From an uncultured Gammaproteobacteria bacterium (lineage in GTDB: Bacteria; Pseudomonadota; Gammaproteobacteria; GCA-001735895), in assembly GCA_947260025.1 (NCBI GenBank), contig CAMYON010000015.1:52432-87256 (forward strand): 34,825 nucleotides of DNA, read 5' to 3'. Below the pieces are notes generated by a model. The model had not been told where the DNA came from. It did not search any database and saw nothing but the letters and a program-made list of their open reading frames with translations. The position numbers and the translations under genes are program-made. The stretch's first letter is position 1; each line of letters starts with the position of its first letter. Positions 8,466-16,541 of the stretch are shown piece by piece.

Positions 8466-8879
8466 TTAATCGAATTCCGGCTGCTGCTTAAAACCGGCGA
8501 CGATCAGGAGCAGCCAGCCGAATATAAAGGCAACGCCGCCGAGCGGGGTAACTGCTCCCAGCCATTTAATGCCGCTGAGCGCAAGCAGGTAGAGGGAGCC
8601 GCTAAACAGGAAGATGCCCAGGACAAAAACGATTGCGGCAAGCTTCAGCCATCGAGTTGAAAACTGCGGCATCGATGCCAGTATGCCGACGATCAGCAGT
8701 GCAATGGCGTGGTACATCTGGTAGCGGGCCGCAGTCTCGAAGATAGCGAGGTCATAGGGGGCCAGCATCTGTTTGAGCCCGTGTGCCGCAAATGCGCCCA
8801 GTATTACCGCGAGCATTGCGAAAGCCGCGCCCGCCACAATCGTCAATCGATTGAACCTCGAAGTATTCAACTCACGCAT
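8466..8879 (-). CDS. DUF423 (YgdD-like) small membrane protein
   Basis: A 137-residue protein with about four hydrophobic helices. It carries the DUF423 pattern: an N-terminal helix ending in GAFAAHGLK, then FETAARYQMYHAIALL, a GIFLFSGSLYLLALSG segment, and the closing PLGGVAFIFGWLLL. The family is widespread in inner membranes and its function is not established. It is probably co-transcribed with hyi, which begins 37 bases downstream. The ATG at 8879 is the natural start. Confidence 0.88.
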   Translation of the reverse strand: MRELNTSRFNRLTIVAGAAFAMLAVILGAFAAHGLKQMLAPYDLAIFETAARYQMYHAIALLIVGILASMPQFSTRWLKLAAIVFVLGIFLFSGSLYLLALSGIKWLGAVTPLGGVAFIFGWLLLIVAGFKQQPEFD

Positions 8880-9027
8880 TGTTGCTAATTCCTCCGGTTA
8901 ATCCGGCCCATAATGCCAGTGAGAAACCTGATTTGAAAATTTGATAGCTCGGTTCGAGCTTTCTATCTGTCAATGACAGGCTAATGCAAACAGGTATATC
9001 GCACCTGGCAGACCAGGAAAACCCAAT

Positions 9028-9058
9028 AAAAAACCCCCCGTACTTTCGTACGGAGGGT
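9028..9058 (-). terminator. Rho-independent terminator of ssrA
   Basis: On the minus strand an 11-bp stem (9048-9058 with 9033-9043, one G-U pair) closes on a GAAA tetraloop and runs into a T tract (9028-9033). It starts eight bases past the CCA end of the tmRNA. Confidence 0.9.
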
Positions 9059-9065
9059 CTGTTAT

Positions 9066-9456
9066 TGGTGGAGACGGCGGGAATTGAACCCGCGTCCGCA
9101 AGCCCTCTGCCATTGGCTCTACATGCTTGTTCCGACATTTAATTTAACTGGCTGCTACCCGCCGGACAGGGAAAACAGACAGCGATTTCGGTACTTTTTT
9201 AGTGCTTCAGCCCCGAACGAGCATCCATCACGATTCTATGAGAGCGATGCCGGAATGTTCCCGAGTACCCGAGGGCATAAAGGAACCTGGACGCATAGAC
9301 ACGGCTCCAGTCCGACAGCAATCTACCGGTTATTAAGCGGCGAGTGCGTAGTTGTCGTCGTTGGCAACTATAATTTGCAGGAGATTTTACGAGATTCCCT
9401 ACATTCTCGGCATGCACCTCAGGTTTCGCGACCCACGTCGAAGCCAAGTCGTCCCC
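9066..9456 (-). ncRNA. ssrA: Transfer-messenger RNA (tmRNA)
   Basis: A 391-nt one-piece tmRNA that rescues stalled ribosomes with SmpB. The 5' end reads GGGGACGACTTGGCTTCGAC (from 9456) and the 3' end GGGTTCAATTCCCGCCG...CCACCA (to 9066). The acceptor stem pairs over seven positions and the third pair is G-U, the alanine identity element. The T-arm TTCAATTCC is present and CCA is encoded. The tag reading frame is at 9333-9365. A TATACT -10-like element at 9467-9472 would start transcription a few bases before the mature 5' end, fitting later trimming by RNase P. A strong terminator follows. Confidence 0.97.
9333..9365 (-). other. tmRNA proteolysis-tag reading frame (ANDDNYALAA)
   Basis: Within ssrA the resume codon GCC (9363-9365) opens the frame A-N-D-D-N-Y-A-L-A-A followed by TAA (9333-9335). 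It differs from the E. coli tag (ANDENYALAA) only by Asp for Glu at position 4 and keeps the ALAA end recognised by ClpXP/ClpAP. Confidence 0.95.
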
Positions 9457-9646
9457 AAGACTGCGAAGTATAACCCAATATGTTGATTCGGGGGCTTATT
9501 TCAACCCTGCAGGCGGTTCGCTGAACGACGCCGCATTACGCCGTTAACCGGGCCATCTAACATCCACAGCTGGCTTGGACGCCCTGGTATAAAATCAGAA
9601 TTTATCGTCGTCTGGTTCCCGGGGTTTCCTGAATTGTAAGCGGGGC

Positions 9647-9660
9647 TTGATCGGTATCAA
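9647..9660 (+). promoter_or_regulatory. Perfect FNR/Anr box upstream of the P-type ATPase
   Basis: TTGAT-CGGT-ATCAA matches the FNR/Anr consensus at all ten informative bases. Its centre (9653.5) is 29.5 bases before TAAGGT (9683-9688), the spacing of a class II activator promoter (box centred at -41.5). That hexamer keeps only the T1, A2 and T6 bases of a -10. The predicted start near 9695 leaves a leader of about 30 bases to the ATG at 9726. Confidence 0.75.
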
Positions 9661-9725
9661 TCGTTATCGTTTCGGGATAAGTTAAGGTTCGGCAAAATAA
9701 TAAATCGGAGCATGAGAGCCCTCCC

Positions 9726-12458
9726 ATGACCAATAATGTCGAGCAGAAAACGCCCCAGGCGCCGGGGCTCGAGCATCCCTACGCGCTGGCCTCCGAACAA
9801 ATCCTGACCAGCCTGGAGGCGTCGAAGCTGGGTCTGACACAAGACGAGGCCGCTGTCAGACTGCAGCGTTACGGCCCCAATGCGTTGCCGAAGAAGACAC
9901 CTCCTGGCGTGCTGCAGGTGTTCATCAACCAGTTTAAAAGCCCGCTGATTTATGTGCTGGTGGCAGCGGCTTTTGTATCGCTGGTGATTGACGAATATTC
10001 GGATGCGATTTTTATCAGCGCGGTGCTGTTGCTGAATGCTGTCATCGGCACCGTTCAGGAGTATTCGGCGCAGCGCTCGGCCGATGCGCTGCAAAAAATG
10101 ATGATGACGCAGACCCGGGTGTTGCGCGACGGTGAGGCTTACCAGATCAACTCGGAAGAAATCGTACCGGGAGACCTGGTGTTGCTGGAATCGGGTGAGC
10201 GCGTGCCGGCCGACATGCGCATTCTCGAAAGTCACAACCTTGAAATCGACGAATCGCTGTTGTCCGGCGAATCGATTGCCGTCGTCAAACGCGCGGACGT
10301 GGTGCTGGACGAGGATACGGTGCTCGGCGATCGCATCAACATGGCCTTTGCTGGCAGCCTGGTGAACCGGGGCAGGGCGCAGTGTGTCGTGGTCGCGACC
10401 GCGCTCGCGACCGAGCTCGGCACCATTGCCGAATCGGTTACCGGCGATACCAGCGCCAAGGCGCCGTTGCAGGAACGCATGGAACGCTTCACCCGGCGCG
10501 TGGCGATGTTCGTCGGCGGCGCGGTGGTCGTGATGGCCACTATCCTGTTCGTACGCGGCATGCCCATATCCGAGATTTTCCTGTCTTCGGTCGCGCTCGC
10601 GGTGTCGGTGATCCCGGAAGGGTTGCCGGTGGCGCTGACGGTGGCGCTGGCGATTGGCATGCGCCGCATGGCGAAACGCGACGTCATCGTTCGACGATTG
10701 ATCGCCGTCGAGGCGCTTGGTTCGTGTACCTATATCGCTTCCGATAAAACCGGAACCCTGACCGCAAATCAACTCACGGTGCGCCGCCTGGCCTTCCCCG
10801 GTCTTGACGAATGGCAGGTAACCGGTGACAGCGATCAGCCCACCGGCAGCGTGCTGACCGAGCAGGGCACGCCCGATAGCGATCAGCATAAACTCCTGGA
10901 CCAGGCCTGTCAGTGCGCGGTGATCGCCAACGAGGGTTACCTCGGTCATCAGAATGGAGAATGGGCGCATAACGGCGATGCGGTCGATGTGGCGCTGTTG
11001 ATCATGGCGCACAAGGCGGGCTACAAGCGCCTCGAGGAAATCAGCCATTTTCCGGAAATCGATAGCATGCCGTTCGAATCGGAACGCCTGTACAGCGCCA
11101 GTCTCAATCAGGCAAACGGCAAATCGCGCGCGTTCGTCAAAGGCGCTTTCGAAAAGCTGCTGGAAATGTGCAGCACCGCACTGCAGCCGAATGGCGTTAT
11201 GCCGCTGGATAAGGACGCGATCGAAGCCCAGGCCAGGCAGCTTGCCTCCGAAGGATTCCGTGTGATCGCGCTCGCCTGTGGTGATGTCGAGGTCGGGGAA
11301 CAGGAGGATTTCAACCACGAGCACCTGGTCGATCTGACCTTGATCGGGCTGGTCGGCCTGATCGACCCGTTGCGCCCCGAGTCCCGTCCTGCGGTTGCCA
11401 AATGTCGCGCTGCCGGAATCAAGGTGGCTATGGTGACCGGCGATCACCCGATTACCGCGTACGCGATCGGGCGCGAGCTCGATTTACTGGAAGACGAATC
11501 GCAGATCGTGACCGGCCCGCAATTGAAAGCGGCGGCCAACGAGGCGGAGGTCGACCTGATGACGCAAGACGCAGCCGTGTTCGCGCGCGTCGAACCCACG
11601 CAAAAGCTTGATATCGTGCAGTCCCTGCAGCGTAACGGTCACTACGTCGCGGTCAGTGGGGATGGCGCCAACGACGCACCCGCGCTGCGCGCGGCGCAGG
11701 TTGGGGTGGCGATGGGAAAAGACGGTACCGATGTGGCGCGCGAGACCGCCGAGATCATCGTGACCGACGACAATTTCGATTCGATCGTCGATGGCGTGGA
11801 GGAAGGACGTATCGCTTACGCCAATGTGCGCAAGGTTATTTTCCTGTTGATCTCCACCGGCGCCGCCGAACTGGTACTGTTCGTGCTGGCGATGATAACG
11901 GCGTTACCGCTGCCGTTACTGGCGGTACAGCTGTTATGGCTCAACCTCGTAACCAATGGCATACAGGACGTTGCGCTCGCATTCGAACCGGGCGAGGGCC
12001 ACGAACTCGATCGACCGCCGCGGCCGCCGCAGGAAGCCATATTCAATCGCATCATGCTGGAACGCGTGATCATTTCGGCGATTGTTATCGGCGTGGTTGC
12101 GTTCGGGCTCTTCAAGTACCTGCTTGACCAGGGTTTTAGCCTCGAGGAGGCGCGTAACGGCACGCTACTGCTGATGGTGCTGTTCGAGAATGTGCATGTT
12201 TTCAACAGCCGTTCGGAAACCCTGTCGGTGTTCCGCCACAATCCGATGCGTAATAAGCTGCTGCTGGGTGGCACAGTCATCGCGCAGCTGGTTCACATCG
12301 GAGCCATGTATACGCCGTGGCTGGGCAACGTGCTCGGTGCGAGCCCGGTGACGTTCGAGCAATGGTTAAGCCTGCTTGGCCTGGCGCTGTCGGTAATGCT
12401 GGTGATGGAGTTGCACAAGATTTACTGGGCCCGTTTTGTAGCGCGATCTGGCGGTTGA
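9726..12458 (+). CDS. P-type IIA cation-transporting ATPase (Ca2+-ATPase/SERCA-like, substrate uncertain)
   Basis: A 910-residue ATP-driven cation pump of the inner membrane. Visible elements are the N-terminal cation-ATPase domain, the TGES-like SGES loop in the A domain, TM4 PEGL (297-300), the phosphorylated Asp340 in DKTGTLT, TGDHPIT, the hinge GDGANDAPAL (645-654) and C-terminal helices. The length fits PacL/PMA-like II pumps. By alignment from memory with SERCA, Glu309 and Glu771 are kept (Glu298, Glu715), but the TM5 Asn is Gly712 and the TM6 Asp is Asn744 in NLVTNGIQD. Two Ca2+ ligands are therefore altered and the transported ion is uncertain. It is preceded by a perfect FNR box and followed by two usp genes on the same strand. 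Confidence 0.9.
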   Translation: MTNNVEQKTPQAPGLEHPYALASEQILTSLEASKLGLTQDEAAVRLQRYGPNALPKKTPPGVLQVFINQFKSPLIYVLVAAAFVSLVIDEYSDAIFISAVLLLNAVIGTVQEYSAQRSADALQKMMMTQTRVLRDGEAYQINSEEIVPGDLVLLESGERVPADMRILESHNLEIDESLLSGESIAVVKRADVVLDEDTVLGDRINMAFAGSLVNRGRAQCVVVATALATELGTIAESVTGDTSAKAPLQERMERFTRRVAMFVGGAVVVMATILFVRGMPISEIFLSSVALAVSVIPEGLPVALTVALAIGMRRMAKRDVIVRRLIAVEALGSCTYIASDKTGTLTANQLTVRRLAFPGLDEWQVTGDSDQPTGSVLTEQGTPDSDQHKLLDQACQCAVIANEGYLGHQNGEWAHNGDAVDVALLIMAHKAGYKRLEEISHFPEIDSMPFESERLYSASLNQANGKSRAFVKGAFEKLLEMCSTALQPNGVMPLDKDAIEAQARQLASEGFRVIALACGDVEVGEQEDFNHEHLVDLTLIGLVGLIDPLRPESRPAVAKCRAAGIKVAMVTGDHPITAYAIGRELDLLEDESQIVTGPQLKAAANEAEVDLMTQDAAVFARVEPTQKLDIVQSLQRNGHYVAVSGDGANDAPALRAAQVGVAMGKDGTDVARETAEIIVTDDNFDSIVDGVEEGRIAYANVRKVIFLLISTGAAELVLFVLAMITALPLPLLAVQLLWLNLVTNGIQDVALAFEPGEGHELDRPPRPPQEAIFNRIMLERVIISAIVIGVVAFGLFKYLLDQGFSLEEARNGTLLLMVLFENVHVFNSRSETLSVFRHNPMRNKLLLGGTVIAQLVHIGAMYTPWLGNVLGASPVTFEQWLSLLGLALSVMLVMELHKIYWARFVARSGG

Positions 12459-12486
12459 TTACAGGCTGATGCAACACGGATCGAAG

Positions 12487-12500
12487 TTGATTCGAGTCAA
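12487..12500 (+). promoter_or_regulatory. FNR/Anr-like box upstream of the first usp gene
   Basis: TTGAT-TCGA-GTCAA matches the consensus at 9 of 10 informative bases. Its centre is exactly 29.5 bases before TGCAAT (12523-12528), a 4/6 match to TATAAT, giving class II geometry. The predicted start near 12535 precedes a GAGGAG ribosome site and the ATG at 12557. Confidence 0.62.
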
Positions 12501-12556
12501 GAAGCTCGCAATTCAACTGTGCTGCAATATTCATACTCAACGAGGAGAGAATTTCG

Positions 12557-13081
12557 ATGTTCAAATCTATCGTGGTTGCTTTTGATGGCTCGACGCATGC
12601 TAGCAAGGCACTGGAAATCGGTGCTGGCCTGGCGAGTCAGACCCAAATCCCGCTCGGTATTATCTATGTTATCGACCGATCTCATATGAATATTCCTGAA
12701 GAGATGCGCAAAATGGGTGAAATCGAGCATCTAATCGAACCGTCCGAGAAAATGGTGGTAAATATCGAGAATGCGCCCGCGTCGATGATGAGTTCGCTCG
12801 CCCAGGCGAATGCCGACTCGCAAGCCGCGATGTTTCATTATGCCGACTTCCTGGTGGAGCAGGCCGGCAAAGGCGCAAAGTCAGCGGGTGTGCAACAGGT
12901 GGACGTCAAGGCGACGCTCGGGGATCCCGCAGAAGAAGTCGTCGCCTTCGCCAAAGACCGCGAAGCGGATCTGATTATTTGCGGAAATCGAGGATTTGGC
13001 AAGCTCAAGAGCATGGTACTCGGCAGCATCTCCAACAAGATTACCCAGCTGGCCGAATGCAGTTGTCTTACCGTGAAATAG
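12557..13081 (+). CDS. Universal stress protein, single UspA domain
   Basis: A 174-residue cytoplasmic nucleotide-binding stress protein. The first strand MFKSIVVAFDGSTHASKAL carries the conserved Asp10. The C-terminal ATP-binding pattern G-x2-G-x9-G-S is present as GNRG (143-146) followed by GS (156-157), so this is an ATP-binding type. A longer than usual middle segment (about residues 43-95) separates the two halves. A GAGGAG ribosome site precedes the ATG. It lies 98 bases after the ATPase gene with its own FNR-like box, and 16 bases before the next usp gene. Confidence 0.92.
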   Translation: MFKSIVVAFDGSTHASKALEIGAGLASQTQIPLGIIYVIDRSHMNIPEEMRKMGEIEHLIEPSEKMVVNIENAPASMMSSLAQANADSQAAMFHYADFLVEQAGKGAKSAGVQQVDVKATLGDPAEEVVAFAKDREADLIICGNRGFGKLKSMVLGSISNKITQLAECSCLTVK

Positions 13082-13097
13082 TGGCGGGGAAAGTGAT

Positions 13098-13958
13098 ATG
13101 AAACAGGGAAAAACCCGCCTGTTTGTCATCGTCGATCCAACAGCCAGCCACCAGGTCGCGTTGGTCAAGGCCTTGCTGCTAGCCAAGCTGGCCGATTGCC
13201 AGATCCATGCCTTCCTGTGCGTGTACCGCGAGCAACAGGAAGACGACAAGTACCCGTCGCCTGAAGATTTTAAAAACCATACATTAACGGACGCGGAGCA
13301 ATGGCTCGATGAGCAACTCGAGCCCTGCCGGACTGCCGGAGTACCCTTTAACAAACAGGTTGTCTGGAGCAGCAAGTGGCACGATGCCGCGCTGCGGGCG
13401 ATCGCGAAATCGGAGTGCGACCTGGTGATCAAGTCCAGTTATCACCACAGCAAGTCGAAACGATTTTACAGCTCGACCTCGGATTTCACACTGATGCGTC
13501 ACTGCGCCTGCCCGATACTGTTCACCCATCCGACGCAGGAATGGGAATCCAACGAACTGCTGGCTTGTGTCGACCTCGAATCGACCGATGTCGGGCATGC
13601 GCGGCTCAACGACGTGATCATCCGGGACGCCAGGGCGATGTCGAATATCGTCGGCATGGATTTGCACATCGCGGCTGCCCACCAGGGTGGTATCGATGCG
13701 GATAACTTGCCGATCGAGAGCCAGGGCGGCGAGGTTTCCGCCGAACAACTGGCGGAACTTTACGACGTCGATGCGTCGCGGATCCACCTGCGCCAGGGTG
13801 AAACCGTCGCCACGTTAAGCGCTATTTGCGACGAACTCGATCCGTGCATCGTCATAATGGGCACGCTGGCGCGAACCGGCATTAGTGGTCAACTGATCGG
13901 AAACACCGCGGAGAAGCTGCTGGACCGGGTGGAAGCCGACGTTCTTACCGTCAACTGA
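13098..13958 (+). CDS. Tandem-domain universal stress protein (UspE-like)
   Basis: A 286-residue protein with two Usp domains, like E. coli UspE (about 316 residues). Domain 1 starts with KTRLFVIVDPTASHQVALVK and ends near CPILFTHP. Domain 2 starts near LLACVDLES and ends with GTLARTGISGQLIGNTAEKL, the UspE-type version of the nucleotide-binding loop. It follows the single-domain usp by 16 bases with GGGG-AAAG upstream, so they are one operon. Its last 8 bases overlap the convergent APH/AAA gene. In Pseudomonas, Usp genes belong to the Anr regulon, in agreement with the FNR-like box upstream. Confidence 0.88.
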   Translation: MKQGKTRLFVIVDPTASHQVALVKALLLAKLADCQIHAFLCVYREQQEDDKYPSPEDFKNHTLTDAEQWLDEQLEPCRTAGVPFNKQVVWSSKWHDAALRAIAKSECDLVIKSSYHHSKSKRFYSSTSDFTLMRHCACPILFTHPTQEWESNELLACVDLESTDVGHARLNDVIIRDARAMSNIVGMDLHIAAAHQGGIDADNLPIESQGGEVSAEQLAELYDVDASRIHLRQGETVATLSAICDELDPCIVIMGTLARTGISGQLIGNTAEKLLDRVEADVLTVN

Positions 13959-15552
13959 ACAGTAAACTCCTGATTTCCTCTATCTTCGAGGCATCGAGTC
14001 CGGCACTGTCTATTGTGACTACCCGGGCGATTTCGCGTTCGCGTGAGCTAAGCGGCTGGCGCGTCTGCAGCTGACGCGTGAGCACTTCGAGGTTGGCTTC
14101 CGATGCATCGTGCTCGCGCGCCACGATACGCCTGCGCAGCTCGGCTTCTGGTGCCTCGCACTCGATGATGATGCGCTTGCCCGGCTGTCCCGATTCAAGT
14201 TCGAGCAATGCTAGCCGCTGGGATTCCTGCAGCAGCGTAGCGTCGACGATGACGGTAAAATCCGCGGCCATGATGGCGCCGGCGATTTCGCCCAGCCGCC
14301 GATACGTGGCCGCAGTCGCTTCGACGGTGTAAATTCCCTGTCCGAGTGCCGATTCGCTATCGGCAGTCGCCGCCAGCTCGAACAGGCGTTTTCTTTCCAC
14401 GTCGGAGCGGACCTGAACTGCACCCAATGCTTCGGCCAGTTGCGCCGCAACCGTGGATTTGCCGGATCCCGAAAGGCCGTGCATAACGATCAACCCGGCG
14501 CGGTGGCTGGCGGCCCATTGTGCCGCCAGGCCGATGTAATCGATGGCAGGTGTCAGAAGCTCGCGGTAGCTGTCGCCGGCCAGGGTTTCCTGGTCGACAC
14601 GCAGCGCCTCGACCTTGGCACGCACCAGCGCACGATAGACGAAGTAGTAACGCAATAGCTGAATTCCGGCATAGTCACCGCCGTTCGCGAAATAACGGTT
14701 CAGAAAGCGCCAGCAGTATTCGGGGTAGCCGCGCGCGTGCAGGTCCATAGCGACGAAGGCGACTTCGCTGATGGTGTCGATCCAGCGCAGTTCGGGATTG
14801 AATTCGATACAGTCGAACAGCGTAATTTCATCGTCGATCATCGCCATGTTGCCGAGGTGCAGATCGCCGTGGCATTCGCGCACGAAGCCGGCCGCCTTGC
14901 GCTCATCGATCGCCTGCAGCAACCAGTCGTTTTCACGATACCAGCGTTTCAACTCGAAGTAACTGTTGGGTAAATACTCCGGCGGGATCGCCGTGGCAAT
15001 GTGCACCAGGTTTTCCTCGCTCCAGCGCGCGGCCAGGGCCGAACTGCCAAAGTCGCTCTCCTCCGGGGCCCGATCGCTGGTTGCATGAAATCCGCTAACA
15101 CGGTCGGCAACAGCGTCGATCATTGGCGGGCTTAATTCATGGTTACCGGCATAGCTGCTGAGCAGGCAATGCTGCGGAAACTCTATCATCTTGACGGCAT
15201 ACTCGATGACCTCGCCGCTGCCGTCGACGCGCGGCCTGGTTTCGCTGCCGCGGATCTCGACTACGTCGAGGTAAATTTGCGGCGCGAACCTGCGATTGAG
15301 GCGTAATTCCGCTTCACAGTATTGGCGCCGCTTTTCCAGTGTCGAGAAGTCGAGAAATCCAAAATCGACCGGTTTTTTGATCTTGTAGGCAAAGGTGCCG
15401 GTTAGCAGAATCCACGAAATATGGGTCTCGATCAGCTTGACGTAACTCACCGGGTGCCCGAAGGCGAAAGGATTGTTCATCGATGCGATCAGCGTGCTGA
15501 CCGCGGGGTCTGCGGTGTCTGGCAGGTCTTCGTGGATCAGATGAGAGGTCAT
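13951..15552 (-). CDS. Bifunctional APH-like / AAA P-loop kinase family protein
   Basis: A 533-residue fusion. The N-terminal part (about 25-345) is an aminoglycoside-phosphotransferase-like fold with the catalytic HGDLHLGN (228-235) and the metal-binding DCIEFN (247-252). The C-terminal part (about 352-533) is a P-loop kinase with Walker A GLSGSGKST (359-367). This architecture equals COG2187 plus COG0645; the mycobacterial example is Rv2004c of the DosR regulon. The substrate is unknown and antibiotic resistance should not be assumed. Upstream on the minus strand a TATAGT (15583-15588) lies about 28.5 bases from a poor palindrome TTGAC-GTCA-GTCAG (15610-15623), a possible degenerate FNR site (7/10). 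The gene overlaps the end of the tandem usp gene by 8 bases. Confidence 0.85.
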   Translation of the reverse strand: MTSHLIHEDLPDTADPAVSTLIASMNNPFAFGHPVSYVKLIETHISWILLTGTFAYKIKKPVDFGFLDFSTLEKRRQYCEAELRLNRRFAPQIYLDVVEIRGSETRPRVDGSGEVIEYAVKMIEFPQHCLLSSYAGNHELSPPMIDAVADRVSGFHATSDRAPEESDFGSSALAARWSEENLVHIATAIPPEYLPNSYFELKRWYRENDWLLQAIDERKAAGFVRECHGDLHLGNMAMIDDEITLFDCIEFNPELRWIDTISEVAFVAMDLHARGYPEYCWRFLNRYFANGGDYAGIQLLRYYFVYRALVRAKVEALRVDQETLAGDSYRELLTPAIDYIGLAAQWAASHRAGLIVMHGLSGSGKSTVAAQLAEALGAVQVRSDVERKRLFELAATADSESALGQGIYTVEATAATYRRLGEIAGAIMAADFTVIVDATLLQESQRLALLELESGQPGKRIIIECEAPEAELRRRIVAREHDASEANLEVLTRQLQTRQPLSSREREIARVVTIDSAGLDASKIEEIRSLLFS

Positions 15553-15634
15553 GCAAAAAGCTAAAATTTGAACTTGGGCCCTACTATAAAAAACCGGGCC
15601 CTACAGACACTGACTGACGTCAACTACTTCGAAA

Positions 15635-16331
15635 TCAGTTTTCCCCGGGCTTGGTTTTACCGATATCCTCGGCATAACCCCTGGGTGGCGGATTCCAGCC
15701 GCGTTCGCTGCCGGTATGCCGGTCGCTGCGGTCGGCCTGCATGGCGTCGCGAATTGCGGCTTCCTGCTGCATGAAGAGCTCACGGTAGCCAGGGCTCATG
15801 CCGCTGTCGGTGGACGCGACCCAGCTCTGGTACATCGCTTCGACCGTTTCATCCTCGGTGGCGATGAAGGTTCGCTTCAACTGTTCCGCCCGAAACGGAT
15901 GAAACCCGAGCCGGGTCAGTGCCTCGCAGCCGAGATCGAGCGCGGCGTGGTAGGTTTCCTTGATAATGAACTCGGCACCGGCCTGCTTCAACTGGTAGTA
16001 GTGGATCTGGTCGAAGGCGCGCGCCAGTATCGCCAGCCGCGGGTAGCGCTGCCTGATGGATGCGGTGAGTTCGACCGCGCGCTCACGGTCGTCGATAGCG
16101 ATGACGAAAAGGTCGGCCTCCTCGATGCCGGCAGTTGCAAGCAGATCGGGGCGGGTAGCATCGCCGAAGCTGTTGTTCGCGCTCGATATCGATACAGTAA
16201 TCGGGATACTCGGCGTAGGGGTCGACCAGGGTGACGTTTTCGACCGACCGCGAAATCCGGGCCAATGGCAGGTTGACTTCCGAGCGGTGCTGCGACGGAT
16301 GGGCGAACAGGATCAGGACTTTGCAGGTCAT
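15635..16331 (-). pseudogene. Deletion-fused remnant of kefG and kefB/kefC (glutathione-gated K+/H+ antiporter)
   Basis: The 5' part (16331 to about 16170) encodes the first 54 residues of a KefG/KefF-like NAD(P)H oxidoreductase: MTCKVLILFAHPSQHRSEVN, then VDPYAEYPDYCIDIEREQQ. At about 16166-16172 it switches, one base out of frame, into the C-terminal cytoplasmic part of a KefB/KefC antiporter. That frame reads FGDATRPDLLATAGIEEADL, then AILARAFDQIHYYQLKQAGAEF, and continues to the stop at 15635. The rest of the oxidoreductase and the entire membrane and early TrkA-N part of the antiporter are absent, about 1.7 kb by family lengths. The antiporter tail remains a clean frame, so the loss looks recent. 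A misassembly is the alternative. No functional antiporter can be made from this locus. Confidence 0.82.
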
Positions 16332-16541
16332 GCGATCGAACCGAGCTGCTGGATAAGCGATCCTGTGTAAAGTTTGCGCGAACTTTATTCAAGCGAATTC
16401 ACCCGAACCCGCATCGATTTCGTCGTGGGCGCCGATCCGGATTCAAGCTGCTGCAGATACGGGCGGCGAATCGGACGCTTTCGTTATGGTATTCTGTGCC
16501 GGGCCAGTTATTCGTATTGGGACCGAATTTGAGGTGCGCAA

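Noticed and set aside
8872-9473. Open frames of 80-130 codons on both strands around 8.9-9.5 kb
   Set aside because: They lie over the tmRNA gene and its terminator; the RNA structure, tag frame and CCA end explain the sequence.
9657-11447. A 596-codon minus-strand frame
   Set aside because: It is antisense to the P-type ATPase, is rich in His, Arg and Gln as expected of a shadow frame, and shows no domain.
15574-15604. Two GGGCCC blocks flanking an A/T-rich stretch upstream of the APH/AAA gene
   Set aside because: They can form a hairpin but overlap the likely promoter and have no proper T tract beyond the stem, so a terminator or operator call is not supported.
15988-16392. A 134-codon minus-strand frame over the kef remnant
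   Set aside because: The recognisable KefG and Kef antiporter sequences are in the two other frames; this third frame is Arg/Ser-rich and matches nothing.
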